64,000 bases of DNA from Rheinheimera sp. MMS21-TC3 (GCF_032229285.1 NZ_CP135084.1:1302001-1366000), one strand, 5' to 3'. Shown: positions 1 to 9,646, numbered from the stretch's first letter. Notes: generated by a model from the letters alone, not told the origin. A program made the numbers and translations.

Positions 1-1
1 T

Positions 2-577
2 GTTAAGCACCAAGTTAAACTTAATGAGGGGTGGATATTATTAATTGAGCCATCAAGCATTTTAGGCTTGAGTTTAAAAAGGCTATTAGGTAGTTCTGGG
101 GTTATTTCAATTAATAATATGGTTAAACGCTATAGTGTGGCGGCTACACCTATTCTACAACCAATAGCTGAAATCTCACAGTTGTTTGAACAGCTAAATA
201 TTGATGTGAATTTTGCCGTAAATGACCAACAAATTACGGATAATCGTATCCAAAAGCTAATGGATAAATTAAATTTATGTTTATTGGATGAGTGTCAAAA
301 ACCTGCAAATTGGCGCGCGGCTAATGTGGCGGCCGAGCTTTATTTATCTGAAAGTCGTTTTTTGCATTTATTTAAGCAGCAATTAGGTGTTGCATGGCGT
401 CCCTATTTAAGATGGCGTCGTTTATCTTGTGCTTGTAATGCTATTGCTAAAGGCGCCTCTGTCACTGAAGCTGCTTATATTGCTGGTTTTTCTGATGGAC
501 CACACTTAAGTAAAACGTTTAATTCAATGTTTGGCCTAACAATTACTGACGCAAAAGCAATATTTTTTAAAGACTAG
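2..577 (+). CDS. AraC-family transcriptional regulator, 5' end cut by window edge
   Basis: The reading frame is open from base 2 to a TAG at 577, with no in-frame stop before the first possible start, so the gene begins outside the window. The C-terminal ~100 residues have the two-helix AraC/XylS DNA-binding pattern, including 'AAELYLSESRFLHLFKQQLG' and then 'EAAYIAGFSDGPHLSKTF', the second recognition helix region. The N-terminal ligand-sensing part is only partly present and has no recognisable effector signature. It lies directly upstream of, and on the same strand as, the acyl/sulfur biosynthetic cluster, with a 75-nt gap, so it is a plausible regulator of that cluster. That link is inferred from position only. 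Confidence 0.85.
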   Translation, partial: VKHQVKLNEGWILLIEPSSILGLSLKRLLGSSGVISINNMVKRYSVAATPILQPIAEISQLFEQLNIDVNFAVNDQQITDNRIQKLMDKLNLCLLDECQKPANWRAANVAAELYLSESRFLHLFKQQLGVAWRPYLRWRRLSCACNAIAKGASVTEAAYIAGFSDGPHLSKTFNSMFGLTITDAKAIFFKD

Positions 578-652
578 CTAGTTTATACATGTGAAAAATT
601 AACAAACCATTAAAATCACGGCATCTTTTGGTTGGCAAAATGGATGTTTTTA

Positions 653-1828
653 ATGGAATTACATAACGCATTAAAAAAAGCAGGACTAGATCCTGTTAAA
701 GTAGCATTATCGTCAGTTAAGCAATTATATGCTATGACTGAGTCACAACTGTTAGAGTTTAAATATTCGCTTATAGCAGATGCTTTTCAGTTTCATTATT
801 CAAATAATGCCTTCTATCGTTCAGCTTGTGAAGATAAACATATAACACCAGAGGTTATAAAATCAGCTGATGATCTAATTAAAATTCCACTCATTCCTAT
901 TAATTTATATAAAGCTAATGATAGCCATAAATTATTATCTAAAAGCTTAAAGAGCATTGAGCTTGAAATGCGTAGTACCGGTACTTCAGGTATCCCTAGT
1001 GTTTCACGTCGCTGTAGCGAAACAGTTGATAATGCTATTTTGGGTATTTATGCCATGTATCGGGAGTTCTTTGAGATATCTAAAGGCGCCGGTTTATATT
1101 TATGCCCATCTAATGAAGAAATTCCTGAAATGGGGATGATAAAAGCGCTAAATATGATGGCAGGGATGCTAGATACCCATCAGTTTATGGTTAAAAATGA
1201 AAGCTTTGCACCTGAAGATGCATTAGAGCAATTAGCTAGATGGGAAAATAAGTTTGATCGACACATTATTGGCCCACCATTTTTAATTAACCGCTTTATT
1301 CGTTACTTAAAAGCGACTAATAAAAAAATTAAACTAGACAAGAACACCTTAATTATCACTTTAGGTGGCTGGAAGCGCTTTAGCGGTGAAATGCTTTCTA
1401 GAAAAGAATTTAATGATGAATGTATAGAGTTCCTTGGTGTACAGCAGAATCAAATTCGTGACATTTATGCATTAGTTGAATCTAACGTTGTTGCTATCGA
1501 TGATGAGCACGGTGTTAAACATGTCTCTCCCTATATACACTTTTCTGTACGAGATCCTAAGCGTTTAGAACAAGAGGTTGCCATCGGTGAAGTGGGGCAA
1601 TTGGCTATTCTAGACCCATTATCTTGCTCAACCCCAGGATTTATTTTGACTGAAGACTTAGTGCGCTTGCTACCTAAAAAGCAAGGTGACCTTCGCAGTG
1701 GTCAGCGTGTTGAATATGTTATGAGATTACCTGAATCTTTAGAGTTTGGCTGTTGTGCAGTAAATCTTGATAAACAACTTGATGATACTGAAGAGCTCCA
1801 TACAGAAACTTGTCCTGTTATCGCTTAA
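653..1828 (+). CDS. LuxE-like acyl-protein synthetase (PaaK/LuxE adenylating family)
   Basis: A 391-residue protein of the LuxE family. These enzymes activate a carboxylic acid with ATP and pass the acyl group to an enzyme thiol or carrier. The phosphate-binding loop STGTSG is at about residues 108-113, and the LuxE-typical LGGWK segment is at about 237-241. ATG 653 is chosen because it follows a GGA at suitable spacing; an in-frame ATG 644 and TTG 632 are alternatives. The usual partner, a LuxC-type fatty acyl reductase, is absent from the visible cluster, so an aldehyde product is not implied. It is the first gene of the cluster, 55 nt before the IscU-like gene. Its substrate is unknown. 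Confidence 0.8.
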   Translation: MELHNALKKAGLDPVKVALSSVKQLYAMTESQLLEFKYSLIADAFQFHYSNNAFYRSACEDKHITPEVIKSADDLIKIPLIPINLYKANDSHKLLSKSLKSIELEMRSTGTSGIPSVSRRCSETVDNAILGIYAMYREFFEISKGAGLYLCPSNEEIPEMGMIKALNMMAGMLDTHQFMVKNESFAPEDALEQLARWENKFDRHIIGPPFLINRFIRYLKATNKKIKLDKNTLIITLGGWKRFSGEMLSRKEFNDECIEFLGVQQNQIRDIYALVESNVVAIDDEHGVKHVSPYIHFSVRDPKRLEQEVAIGEVGQLAILDPLSCSTPGFILTEDLVRLLPKKQGDLRSGQRVEYVMRLPESLEFGCCAVNLDKQLDDTEELHTETCPVIA

Positions 1829-1883
1829 GTTTTAAATGTTTCTTGTATAAGCACCTAAATTTACATTTAAATCCAGGTGCTTA

Positions 1884-2276
1884 ATGAAAAAAGATATAGG
1901 TACCTTAATGTACAACGATATTATTATTAAGAACTTTACTGAACCACATAATGTAGGTGATTTAGAAAGTGCAGACTATGAAATAGAGATTGGTAATCCG
2001 GTTTGTGGTGACCGAATTAAAGTGCAATTGCTTGTAACTGATAAGGTTATAAATAAAGCAGTGTTTAGGGCTTGGGGCTGTGCCACTTCAGTAGCAACTG
2101 CAAATATCTTTTGCAGTTCAATTGCTGGCGAAGCGTATGACAATATTTCTCAGCGACAGCCTTTAGAAATAGGGCAAATGCTTGGAGAGCTAGAGCCATC
2201 ACAACAACATTGTGTAGAAATATTAGTAGAGCTACATCAAAAGTTAGCTGACACCATCAGTAGCGGAGTTGTGTAA
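1884..2276 (+). CDS. IscU/NifU-like iron-sulfur (or sulfur) scaffold protein
   Basis: A 130-residue protein matching the IscU fold family. The three conserved cysteines are present: C41 in GNPVCGD (with D43), C66 in WGCATS and C110 in QHCVEIL. The spacing is like that of E. coli IscU (37, 63, 106). The second motif is degenerate, with GCATSVA where housekeeping proteins have GCGSAIA. AGGTG precedes ATG 1884 at good spacing. The gene overlaps no neighbour but ends only 1 nt before the cysteine desulfurase start, so the two are surely co-translated. No IscA, HscA, HscB or ferredoxin gene accompanies it, so this is not a housekeeping isc operon. It may assemble a cluster for one pathway or relay sulfur. 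Confidence 0.85.
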   Translation: MKKDIGTLMYNDIIIKNFTEPHNVGDLESADYEIEIGNPVCGDRIKVQLLVTDKVINKAVFRAWGCATSVATANIFCSSIAGEAYDNISQRQPLEIGQMLGELEPSQQHCVEILVELHQKLADTISSGVV

Positions 2277-2277
2277 G

Positions 2278-3462
2278 ATGGATCAGCAACATATTTCTGG
2301 TTATTTTGACTATAACGCAACTACACCAATTTCTGATGAAGTTGCGCAATCTATGATCCCTGTACTTACACAGTTTGCAAATCCTTCAAGTAGTAATAGT
2401 TACTCAATATTATGTAAAAGTGCAATTGTTGAAGCTAGAGAGCAAATTGCAAGATTAATTAATACTAAAAAAGAAAAAGTGTTTTTTACATCTGGCGGCT
2501 CTGAAGCAAATAACTGGGCAATTAAAGGCGTATTACTGCAGCATATAAAAAAACCAGGGCATATTATTACTACTGCTATCGAGCATGCCTCCGTGCTGGA
2601 TACCATTAGGTATTGTGTAGAAAGCTTTGGCTTTGAGGTTACTTATTTAAAACCAGACGAACAGGGAGTCATTAGGCTCAAAGACTTTCAAGATGCACTT
2701 AGAGCAGACACTCAACTTATAAGCATCATGTACGCCAATAATGAGACCGGCGTAATACAACCGATTGAAATTATATCTAGATTAGCTAAAGAAAAAAATA
2801 TTCCACTCCATGTTGATGCAGTACAAGTGATCGGTAAACGAAAAGTTGATGTAGAAAGTTTAAACATAAACTACCTGTCTATTTCGGCTCATAAGTTTTA
2901 TGGGCCTAAAGGTGTAGGTTGTTTATATATAAAAGATGTTAATAGCATAGGGCCATTAATTCACGGTGGTGGTCAAGAGCAATCTATGCGGTCTGGCACA
3001 GAAAACCTTGTTGCTCTAGTAGGAATGTCTAAAGCGGCTCAAGAGGCATCACTAAATGTAGCACAGTGGGATAAAGATAATTGGCAGTGTAAGCAGCATA
3101 TGATCAATTTACTTAAGTTGGCGCCAATAGAGATTAAATTTAATGGCCATATTGGTTTTGCCGCTGCGTTATCAAATACCTTAAATATCTCAATAAAAGG
3201 GGTAAGAGGGGAGGCATTAGCTGCTCGAATGGAAATGCTACACAATTATATTTTTTCAATAGGATCAGCGTGTAGTAACAATAAAACTAAAAAATCATCA
3301 CATGTTTTACAGGCAATGAGCATGCAGGAAGAGGATATACAAAACTCAATTAGAATTAGTTTTGGTCGTTTTACCTCAATCCAAGCAGTAGAAAAGTTTA
3401 TAGAAACTTTGATTATAGAAGCCCAAAAATTATTAATTATAAGTGGGAGTCGTCATGGTTAA
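2278..3462 (+). CDS. cysteine desulfurase (IscS/NifS family, PLP enzyme)
   Basis: A 394-residue class-V aminotransferase-fold enzyme that removes sulfur from cysteine as an enzyme persulfide. Visible landmarks are SGGSEAN (PLP phosphate region), His103 in IEHAS, HVDAVQ (PLP-binding Asp), the Schiff-base lysine at about residue 206 in SAHKFYGPKG, and the persulfide cysteine at about 332 in GSACSN. ATG 2278 is preferred over an in-frame TTG at 2269 because GGAG lies about 10 nt upstream. It follows the IscU-like gene immediately and overlaps the acyl-AMP ligase by 8 nt, tying sulfur mobilisation to acyl activation. The family call is secure; the sulfur acceptor is inferred to belong to this cluster. 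Confidence 0.93.
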   Translation: MDQQHISGYFDYNATTPISDEVAQSMIPVLTQFANPSSSNSYSILCKSAIVEAREQIARLINTKKEKVFFTSGGSEANNWAIKGVLLQHIKKPGHIITTAIEHASVLDTIRYCVESFGFEVTYLKPDEQGVIRLKDFQDALRADTQLISIMYANNETGVIQPIEIISRLAKEKNIPLHVDAVQVIGKRKVDVESLNINYLSISAHKFYGPKGVGCLYIKDVNSIGPLIHGGGQEQSMRSGTENLVALVGMSKAAQEASLNVAQWDKDNWQCKQHMINLLKLAPIEIKFNGHIGFAAALSNTLNISIKGVRGEALAARMEMLHNYIFSIGSACSNNKTKKSSHVLQAMSMQEEDIQNSIRISFGRFTSIQAVEKFIETLIIEAQKLLIISGSRHG

Positions 3463-5137
3463 CAGCAAAGGTAAATATGTCTTATTAATGGATGCAATTA
3501 AAGACTATGCTAATAACCAGCCGGAACATACCGCTTGTGTTTTTCAAACTAGAGGTATTGAAACAGCTAAAAAATTAACTTATCAAGAGTTGATTTTAGC
3601 CGTTAACACTAGAGCCAAGTTATTAATTTATTTAGGTTATCAGCATAAATCAGTAGCTTTACTTTATCCTACCGGACTTGATTTTGTTATCAACTTTCTT
3701 GCTTGTTTATTAGCAGGGGTTATAGCTGTTCCGCTTAATGTTACCCGTAATGCTAAGCAGTTAGAGCGAACAATTAACATAATTGAAGATGCAAATGTTC
3801 AAGCGATACTAACAACAGAAGATACTAAAATCATGCTATCTGAGCAGTTAGCAGAATTACTGCTAGCAGATTCGTATGCTGTGGCTTGGATAACTGAAAA
3901 CACTGCTGGTAATGATAATGTTAGCTTGCCAAATATTAAGCCAAGCAGTCTTGCCTTTATTCAATATACATCTGGCTCAACAAGTAACCCTAAAGGGGTG
4001 ATGGTTAGCCACGATAATGTTGTCAATAACATGGAAGCCATTAAGCAAGCTTGTAGCAATAAGCATGGGGTAGTTATAGGAGGTTGGTTACCACAATTTC
4101 ATGATATGGGATTGGTAGGCCATATGTTGCATCCCTTGTATATGGGCGGCACTTATATCTTTATGCCACCTATGAACTTTATACAGCGGCCTAGTCGCTG
4201 GTTGCACTTAATATCGCACTATAAGATAGAGTGTTCAGCATCACCTAACTTTGGCTTTGAACATTGTGTTAATTTAATAAGTGATAAAGAAGATTTATCA
4301 GACTTAGATTTAAGCTGTTGGAGAGTTGCTTTAAATGGCTCTGAACCTGTAAGCGAAACAACTATGTCTGCTTTTGCTGAAAAGTTTGCAGCCTATGGCT
4401 TTAATGCAAATTCATTTTTTCCTACCTATGGCATGGCAGAAACGACTCTCTTTGTATCAGGAGGGCCACATAGTCGTGGTGTTTCAACAGTAACATTAGA
4501 TAAAGAACCGTTTACTCAAGGCAAGATTATAGACGCTGAAACCGGCATAGATATTGTTAATTGTGGTGCTATTGCCGCAAGTTTAACGGTAAAAATTGTT
4601 AATCCTGAAACATTAGTTAGCTGCAATGATAATACTATTGGTGAAATCTGGGTATCCGGAAGTTCAGTAGCAAAAGGCTATCTAAACAACCCAATAAAAA
4701 ACCAGTCAGACTTTAATGCGCAGGTTATTCCGGCTGATGGTAAACGTTATTTACGAACTGGTGATTTAGGCTTTATTAAGTCAGGAATGCTTTATGTAAC
4801 AGGCAGAATTAAAGAATTATTAATTGTTCGAGGTAGGAATTTATATCCTTATGATATTGAACGGACTTGTAATAGTTATCAATTTTCTTCAGGTGGTAAC
4901 GGTAGTTCAGTATTTACTTATCAGCAAGATAATAAAATAAAATTAGCTGCGATTATAGAAATAAAAAAGCGGGCTTTGGCAACAGAAGATCATGTTCAAA
5001 TATCAAATGATATTAAATCTTTAGTATTTATGCAGCATGAAATTGCATTTGATAAATTGTTGCTGGTAAAACCTGGCACCATTCCTAAAACGACTAGTGG
5101 CAAAATTAAGCGTTCAGCTTGTATAGATCTTATTTAA
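3455..5137 (+). CDS. fatty acyl-AMP ligase (FAAL)
   Basis: A 560-residue adenylate-forming enzyme. The ATP loop YTSGSTSNPKGV lies at about residues 171-182. The FAAL-type motif 'LPQFHDMGLVG', the 'YGMAETTL' motif and the C-terminal 'LRTGDLGF' and 'GRNLYPYDIE' motifs are all present. FAALs differ from acyl-CoA ligases in transferring the acyl adenylate to a carrier protein, here very likely the ACP encoded next. ATG 3455 has GGGAG five bases upstream and overlaps the end of the desulfurase gene. The chain length of the fatty acid cannot be read from sequence. Confidence 0.93.
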   Translation: MVNSKGKYVLLMDAIKDYANNQPEHTACVFQTRGIETAKKLTYQELILAVNTRAKLLIYLGYQHKSVALLYPTGLDFVINFLACLLAGVIAVPLNVTRNAKQLERTINIIEDANVQAILTTEDTKIMLSEQLAELLLADSYAVAWITENTAGNDNVSLPNIKPSSLAFIQYTSGSTSNPKGVMVSHDNVVNNMEAIKQACSNKHGVVIGGWLPQFHDMGLVGHMLHPLYMGGTYIFMPPMNFIQRPSRWLHLISHYKIECSASPNFGFEHCVNLISDKEDLSDLDLSCWRVALNGSEPVSETTMSAFAEKFAAYGFNANSFFPTYGMAETTLFVSGGPHSRGVSTVTLDKEPFTQGKIIDAETGIDIVNCGAIAASLTVKIVNPETLVSCNDNTIGEIWVSGSSVAKGYLNNPIKNQSDFNAQVIPADGKRYLRTGDLGFIKSGMLYVTGRIKELLIVRGRNLYPYDIERTCNSYQFSSGGNGSSVFTYQQDNKIKLAAIIEIKKRALATEDHVQISNDIKSLVFMQHEIAFDKLLLVKPGTIPKTTSGKIKRSACIDLI

Positions 5138-5159
5138 ATAATGTAATTAAGGATAGTTT

Positions 5160-5432
5160 ATGAATAATATATTTTGTAAAGACACACTAATATCTAAAAT
5201 TGCAGAATACGTAGCGGAAAGAGTCGACGGATTTTCTAAAGACCTGCATATAGATACTTCATTTTCACGGTTAGGCTTGGATTCAGCAGCTCATGTGCAG
5301 TTGACGGCTGTTATTGAAGATTACTTGCAAACCGATGTATCACCTACTTTAGCATTTGATTACCCAACAATTAATGCCTTAGTTAATTATTTGGTTAATG
5401 AATCACAGAATAATATTAATAAGGCCTCTTAA
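5160..5432 (+). CDS. acyl carrier protein of the acyl/sulfur cluster
   Basis: A 90-residue carrier protein. Ser42 in LGLDSAAHVQL is the phosphopantetheine attachment site, and the following helix is typical of PKS/NRPS-type carriers associated with FAALs ('LAFDYPTINALV'). AAGGA precedes ATG 5160. It is only 22 nt after the FAAL gene and 4 nt before the monooxygenase start. It probably holds the acyl chain while later enzymes act on it. The EntD-like phosphopantetheinyl transferase at the cluster's end would activate it. Confidence 0.93.
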   Translation: MNNIFCKDTLISKIAEYVAERVDGFSKDLHIDTSFSRLGLDSAAHVQLTAVIEDYLQTDVSPTLAFDYPTINALVNYLVNESQNNINKAS

Positions 5433-5436
5433 TATA

Positions 5437-6507
5437 ATGCAAATATTTGATGCTGTTATTATCGGTGCTGGCCAATGTGGTTTGTATACGGCTAAAAAGT
5501 TACAAGATGATAATAAACATTATGTCGTATTAGAGCGACATGCTGTAGGACAGGTTTGGCTGCGACGTCTGGAAGGGATGCGTTTATTTACCTCTCGTCA
5601 ATTTAGTCAATTACCTGGCTTAACCTTTACAGGAGATGGCAATGGTTTCCCTGATGTAAAAGAAATGGCTAATTATTTGAAAGCATATGCGGCAAAATTT
5701 AAGCTGAATATTCGGGAAAACGCAGAAGTTGAAACTCTGACTAAAGTTGACGGTAAATTTTTAATAACCTTGCAAGGTGGCCAAGAAATACAGGCTAAAA
5801 CAGTTATTAATGCAACAGGTTCTAACCAAGTACCTATTGTACCAGAAATGAGTAAGTCATTATCTGAACACATTATCCAGTATACAGCCGATATAACATC
5901 ATTAAATACAATAATAGATAATAGCCGTGTAGTGGTCGTTGGAGATGGTGCCACCGGCCGGCAAATTGCCGCTAGGTTAGCGAATAGGTGTCAAGTAGTC
6001 TTGGCTACTGGTTCGAGTAGAGGCTTACCGCCTAATACTATTCTGGGTAAAGATATATTTTGGTGGTTAAAAAAGATTGGTATTTTAGATGCTAGCAATA
6101 CTAGTTTAGTCGCAAAAATATTAAAGAAAAGAAACCCTGTTCCCTGTGCCGAGTTTAATAATACAAAACTAAAAAAACTAGGCGTTACAATTAAGCCAAG
6201 AGCAATAAACTGCGATAAAGATACTATTATTTTTAAAGATGGTGAGATTGAAAATGTCGATATTGTAATTTGGGCGGTGGGATATAAAGATGAAACTAGT
6301 TGGCTAAAAATTTACAGCTGTTTTAATAAAGATGGTTTTATTCATGATAAAGGAGTGACGCCAGAGCCAGGTTTGTTTGTTATTGGCCGCAAATGGTTGA
6401 GTAGTCGTGGTTCTGAGTTGATATTGGGTGTGGAAAAAGATGTTAACTCTTTGATGTTAGATTTTTATGATTTTGAAAATAAAAATTTAGATAAGGTGAA
6501 GTCATGA
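5437..6507 (+). CDS. flavin-dependent monooxygenase / FAD-NAD(P)-binding oxidoreductase
   Basis: A 356-residue class B flavin monooxygenase-like protein. The FAD fingerprint GAGQCG is at residues 10-15, a second Rossmann motif GDGATG for NAD(P)H is at about 169-174, and NATGSN precedes it. It is shorter than typical N- or S-oxygenating FMOs (~450 residues). ATG 5437 follows the ACP stop by 4 nt; a longer in-frame start at 5398 would overlap the ACP gene and lacks a Shine-Dalgarno sequence. Its stop overlaps the exporter start as ATGA. It may oxygenate a heteroatom (N or S) of the carrier-bound product; that is inference from the family and context. Confidence 0.85.
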   Translation: MQIFDAVIIGAGQCGLYTAKKLQDDNKHYVVLERHAVGQVWLRRLEGMRLFTSRQFSQLPGLTFTGDGNGFPDVKEMANYLKAYAAKFKLNIRENAEVETLTKVDGKFLITLQGGQEIQAKTVINATGSNQVPIVPEMSKSLSEHIIQYTADITSLNTIIDNSRVVVVGDGATGRQIAARLANRCQVVLATGSSRGLPPNTILGKDIFWWLKKIGILDASNTSLVAKILKKRNPVPCAEFNNTKLKKLGVTIKPRAINCDKDTIIFKDGEIENVDIVIWAVGYKDETSWLKIYSCFNKDGFIHDKGVTPEPGLFVIGRKWLSSRGSELILGVEKDVNSLMLDFYDFENKNLDKVKS

Positions 6508-8837
6508 ATAATACCTTTATGTATAAACTATTAAATTCAAAATTTAATATTTGGTTACTTTCCTTAACGCTATTGTTTACGGTGGTATCTATTGTTGGCT
6601 TGAAAGATATTGGTTTAGCTAGTGATTATAAAATTTTCTTTGATCAAGATGATAAAGACTTAAAGATATTAGAGACTATGGAAAGTCGATATAGTACTAC
6701 TGATAATGTTTTTATTATGATTAAAGCTAAAGAAAATAGTATTTATAATACTAATACGATTAAATTGATTTATGATCTTAGCCAAGCTTTATGGCAAGTG
6801 CAGCATGTCAGCCGAGTGGATTCATTAACAAATTTCCCTTATAGCCGAGCAGATGGTGATGATATTGTTATTGAGGAGTTTGTGTATGAAGCTGAGCAAA
6901 TTACTCCAGACTATGTACAACAAGTAAAGCTTGCTGCAGAAAAGGAACGGGATCTTGTTGGTAGTTTAATAAGTGCAGATGGTCAATATAGTGCAATTAA
7001 TATTACTACCCTTTTACCTGGGGATGACCATAAGTTAGAAACATTAGCCGTAAGCGCTGGTATTGATCAGCTAGTAGAGAAGTTTAGGTTAACTCACCCT
7101 GAGCATGAGTTTTATGTAACGGGTTTAGTCGCAATGAATAGTGCATTCTTTGTAGCAGCTAAGAGCGACTTTACAACATTAATCCCGTTAATGATTGTAT
7201 TTGTTTTAATTGCTGCTGGTATCATATTAGGCTCTATCCAAGCTGCGTTTTGTATATTAACAGTTTTGCTATTATCTATGTTAGGGGCATTAGGTTTAGC
7301 CGGTTGGTTTGGAATAAACTTATCTGCACCTTCTATATCTGCACCTATTATTATGTTCACAGTAATAGTTGCATCTAGCATTCATATTATAAGTTATGTT
7401 AAACGCCAACTGATGAAAGGTGATTCTCAGTTACAAGCCGTTCTATCTTCATATAAACATAATACTAAACCAGTAATAGTCAGTCATTTAACTACTATTA
7501 TTGGATTTTTAGCAATGAATGCGAGTGACTCTCCACCATTTAGAGATTTGGGTAATATTGTCGCTTTTGGTGTTATGTTTTCATTGTTACTGTCTTTTAC
7601 AGTAACGCCTACATTACTTTTAAAAGTAAAGTTGTCTAATAAAGAAAGTTACTCGGTAAAAGTATTTCAAAATATGCACTGGCTTTCTAGTTTTGTAATA
7701 TCAAGAAAAAAGCAGATACTTTATATCGTAGTACCTTTAACATTAATATTTTCTGGATTGAGTTTTTTAAATAAAGGTAATGATGATTTAATTAAATACT
7801 TTAATGAGTCTGTACCTTTTAGATTTGAATCAGAAGTTATAGATGAGCAATTTTCAGCTTTGTATAATATTGGTTACTCTTTAGATAGTGGCCAAGCAAG
7901 TGGAGTATTTTTAGTAGAGTTCCTTGAATTTACTGAAAAGTTTGATAATTGGTTGATGCAGCAACCTGAGGTTATGATTACCAATAGTCCTTTGCATAGA
8001 ATAAAGCAACTCAATCGATTAATGAATAATGATGATCCTAATTTTTATATTATACCTAGCAGTCCCACTATGGCTGCGCAACACTTTTTGTTATATGAGA
8101 TGTCGCTACCTTTTGGTAAAGATGTAGGAGATATGCTTAGTTTTGATAAGTCTGCATTAAAGCTTACCGCTAGATTACGTAATAGTAGCTCTGTAGAAAT
8201 GATTAAGTTTGAACAAAAAGTTGTAAGTTGGATAGATAACAATAAACCAAACTTTATTAACTATACTTATTCAAGCCCTTCTTTGATTTTTGCTCATATA
8301 GGCCAAACAAATATTTTAAGTTTACTAAAAGGAGCTTTTTTAGCCTTTATTGTTATCTCAATAGCTTTATCTTTTGTTTTTAGATCATTTTATATTGGAG
8401 TATTAACTTTAATACCTAACTTGCTACCTGTCGGTATGGCTTTTGGCTTTTGGTACTTTATTCAAGGTGAAATATCTATGGGATTAGCTGGTGTTTCTGC
8501 AATGGCAATAGGGATTATTGTAGATGATACTGTCCATTTTTTATATCAATATATTAATGGTTTAAAGAAAGGGTTAACGCCAGAAGAAAGTGTTAAATAC
8601 ACTTTTGATCGAACCATGGGGGCAATAGTTATTAGTTCTATATTATTGGTTATAGGTTTTTTATTGCTGTCTTCTTCTTCATTCGAAAAGAATGCACAAA
8701 TGGGATTGTTAACCAGCGGTACAATAGTTTTAGCCTTATTATTTGATTTAGTTGTGTTGCCAGTATTGGCAATGCGCTTTATTCGTAATGTTCCATCACA
8801 TTCAACAGAGAATAAGCTTAGGAGTGAAACGATATGA
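6504..8837 (+). CDS. MMPL/RND-family exporter (COG1033 type)
   Basis: A 777-residue inner-membrane protein with the RND/MMPL layout: one N-terminal membrane segment (about residues 13-33), a large periplasmic loop, a block of membrane helices at about 225-375, a second periplasmic loop, and a last block after about residue 610. The second block contains 'GIIVDDTVHF', the acidic proton-relay segment common in this family. MMPL-type proteins export lipids and hydrophobic molecules. The gene is coupled by 4-nt overlaps both upstream and to the LolA-like gene, so it is probably the transporter for the cluster product. It is unrelated in sequence type to the AcrB-like pump at 12.4-16.6 kb. Confidence 0.88.
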   Translation: MNNTFMYKLLNSKFNIWLLSLTLLFTVVSIVGLKDIGLASDYKIFFDQDDKDLKILETMESRYSTTDNVFIMIKAKENSIYNTNTIKLIYDLSQALWQVQHVSRVDSLTNFPYSRADGDDIVIEEFVYEAEQITPDYVQQVKLAAEKERDLVGSLISADGQYSAINITTLLPGDDHKLETLAVSAGIDQLVEKFRLTHPEHEFYVTGLVAMNSAFFVAAKSDFTTLIPLMIVFVLIAAGIILGSIQAAFCILTVLLLSMLGALGLAGWFGINLSAPSISAPIIMFTVIVASSIHIISYVKRQLMKGDSQLQAVLSSYKHNTKPVIVSHLTTIIGFLAMNASDSPPFRDLGNIVAFGVMFSLLLSFTVTPTLLLKVKLSNKESYSVKVFQNMHWLSSFVISRKKQILYIVVPLTLIFSGLSFLNKGNDDLIKYFNESVPFRFESEVIDEQFSALYNIGYSLDSGQASGVFLVEFLEFTEKFDNWLMQQPEVMITNSPLHRIKQLNRLMNNDDPNFYIIPSSPTMAAQHFLLYEMSLPFGKDVGDMLSFDKSALKLTARLRNSSSVEMIKFEQKVVSWIDNNKPNFINYTYSSPSLIFAHIGQTNILSLLKGAFLAFIVISIALSFVFRSFYIGVLTLIPNLLPVGMAFGFWYFIQGEISMGLAGVSAMAIGIIVDDTVHFLYQYINGLKKGLTPEESVKYTFDRTMGAIVISSILLVIGFLLLSSSSFEKNAQMGLLTSGTIVLALLFDLVVLPVLAMRFIRNVPSHSTENKLRSETI

Positions 8838-9646
8838 AATTAAAGAATATGTTGTTAGCATTATTTATTGTTACGCTTAGTTTGGTTTCAAACTTTACTA
8901 ATGCTGAAAATATAGCAGCAAAAAAGGGTTATGATATAGCCTTAACTCTTGAGAATAGGGATAACGGCTTTAAAGATAGCAGTGCCAAATTAACTATGAG
9001 ATTAAAAAATGGACTGGGCGCTGAGGCGCTTAGAGAGCTGGACATAAAAATATTAGAAGACTCTGACGAGGGAAATAAAACACTTATCATATTTGATTTT
9101 CCAGTGGATATAAAAGGAACTTCACTATTAACACATCCTAAAAAGGCGCGTTCAGATGACCAGTGGTTATATTTACCCGTTGTAAATCGTACTAAGCGTA
9201 TTTCTTCAAGAAATAAATCGGGTTCATTTATGGGAAGTGAATTTTCATTTGAAGATATGATTAGTAAGGATGTGGATGATTTTAATTATAATTTTATTAG
9301 TACTGAACCTTGCAATAATTTAGAAGGTGTTGCTAGCGAATTTCAATGTGATGTTATTGAAAAGTTTCCTCTTGATAAACACTCTGGCTATAGCAAACAA
9401 AAACTATGGATTGAGCAAGATAGTAATAAGGTTTATAGAATTGAATACTATGATCGTAAAAAATCATTACTGAAAGTTTTAACTGCCAGTAATTTTAAAC
9501 TATATCTTGATAAATATTGGCGCGCTAATGTAGTTAATATGCACAATGTTCAAACTGATAAAGTAACGGTTTTAGAATACAACTCAATATCATTCTCTTC
9601 TGGATTAAATGATAATGATTTCCATCGTAGTGTTCTGGGAGATTAA
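8834..9646 (+). CDS. LolA-like outer-membrane lipoprotein-sorting protein
   Basis: A 270-residue secreted protein with a Sec signal peptide (about residues 1-24, cleaved near FTNA-EN). The body resembles the LolA-like 'outer membrane lipoprotein-sorting protein' family often encoded beside COG1033-type RND proteins, e.g. 'YLPVVNRTKRISS' and 'GSEFSFEDM'. LolA-fold proteins shield lipid chains across the periplasm. It starts within the exporter stop codon (ATGA). Inference: it carries the hydrophobic product from the RND protein toward the outer membrane. Confidence 0.8.
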   Translation: MKLKNMLLALFIVTLSLVSNFTNAENIAAKKGYDIALTLENRDNGFKDSSAKLTMRLKNGLGAEALRELDIKILEDSDEGNKTLIIFDFPVDIKGTSLLTHPKKARSDDQWLYLPVVNRTKRISSRNKSGSFMGSEFSFEDMISKDVDDFNYNFISTEPCNNLEGVASEFQCDVIEKFPLDKHSGYSKQKLWIEQDSNKVYRIEYYDRKKSLLKVLTASNFKLYLDKYWRANVVNMHNVQTDKVTVLEYNSISFSSGLNDNDFHRSVLGD

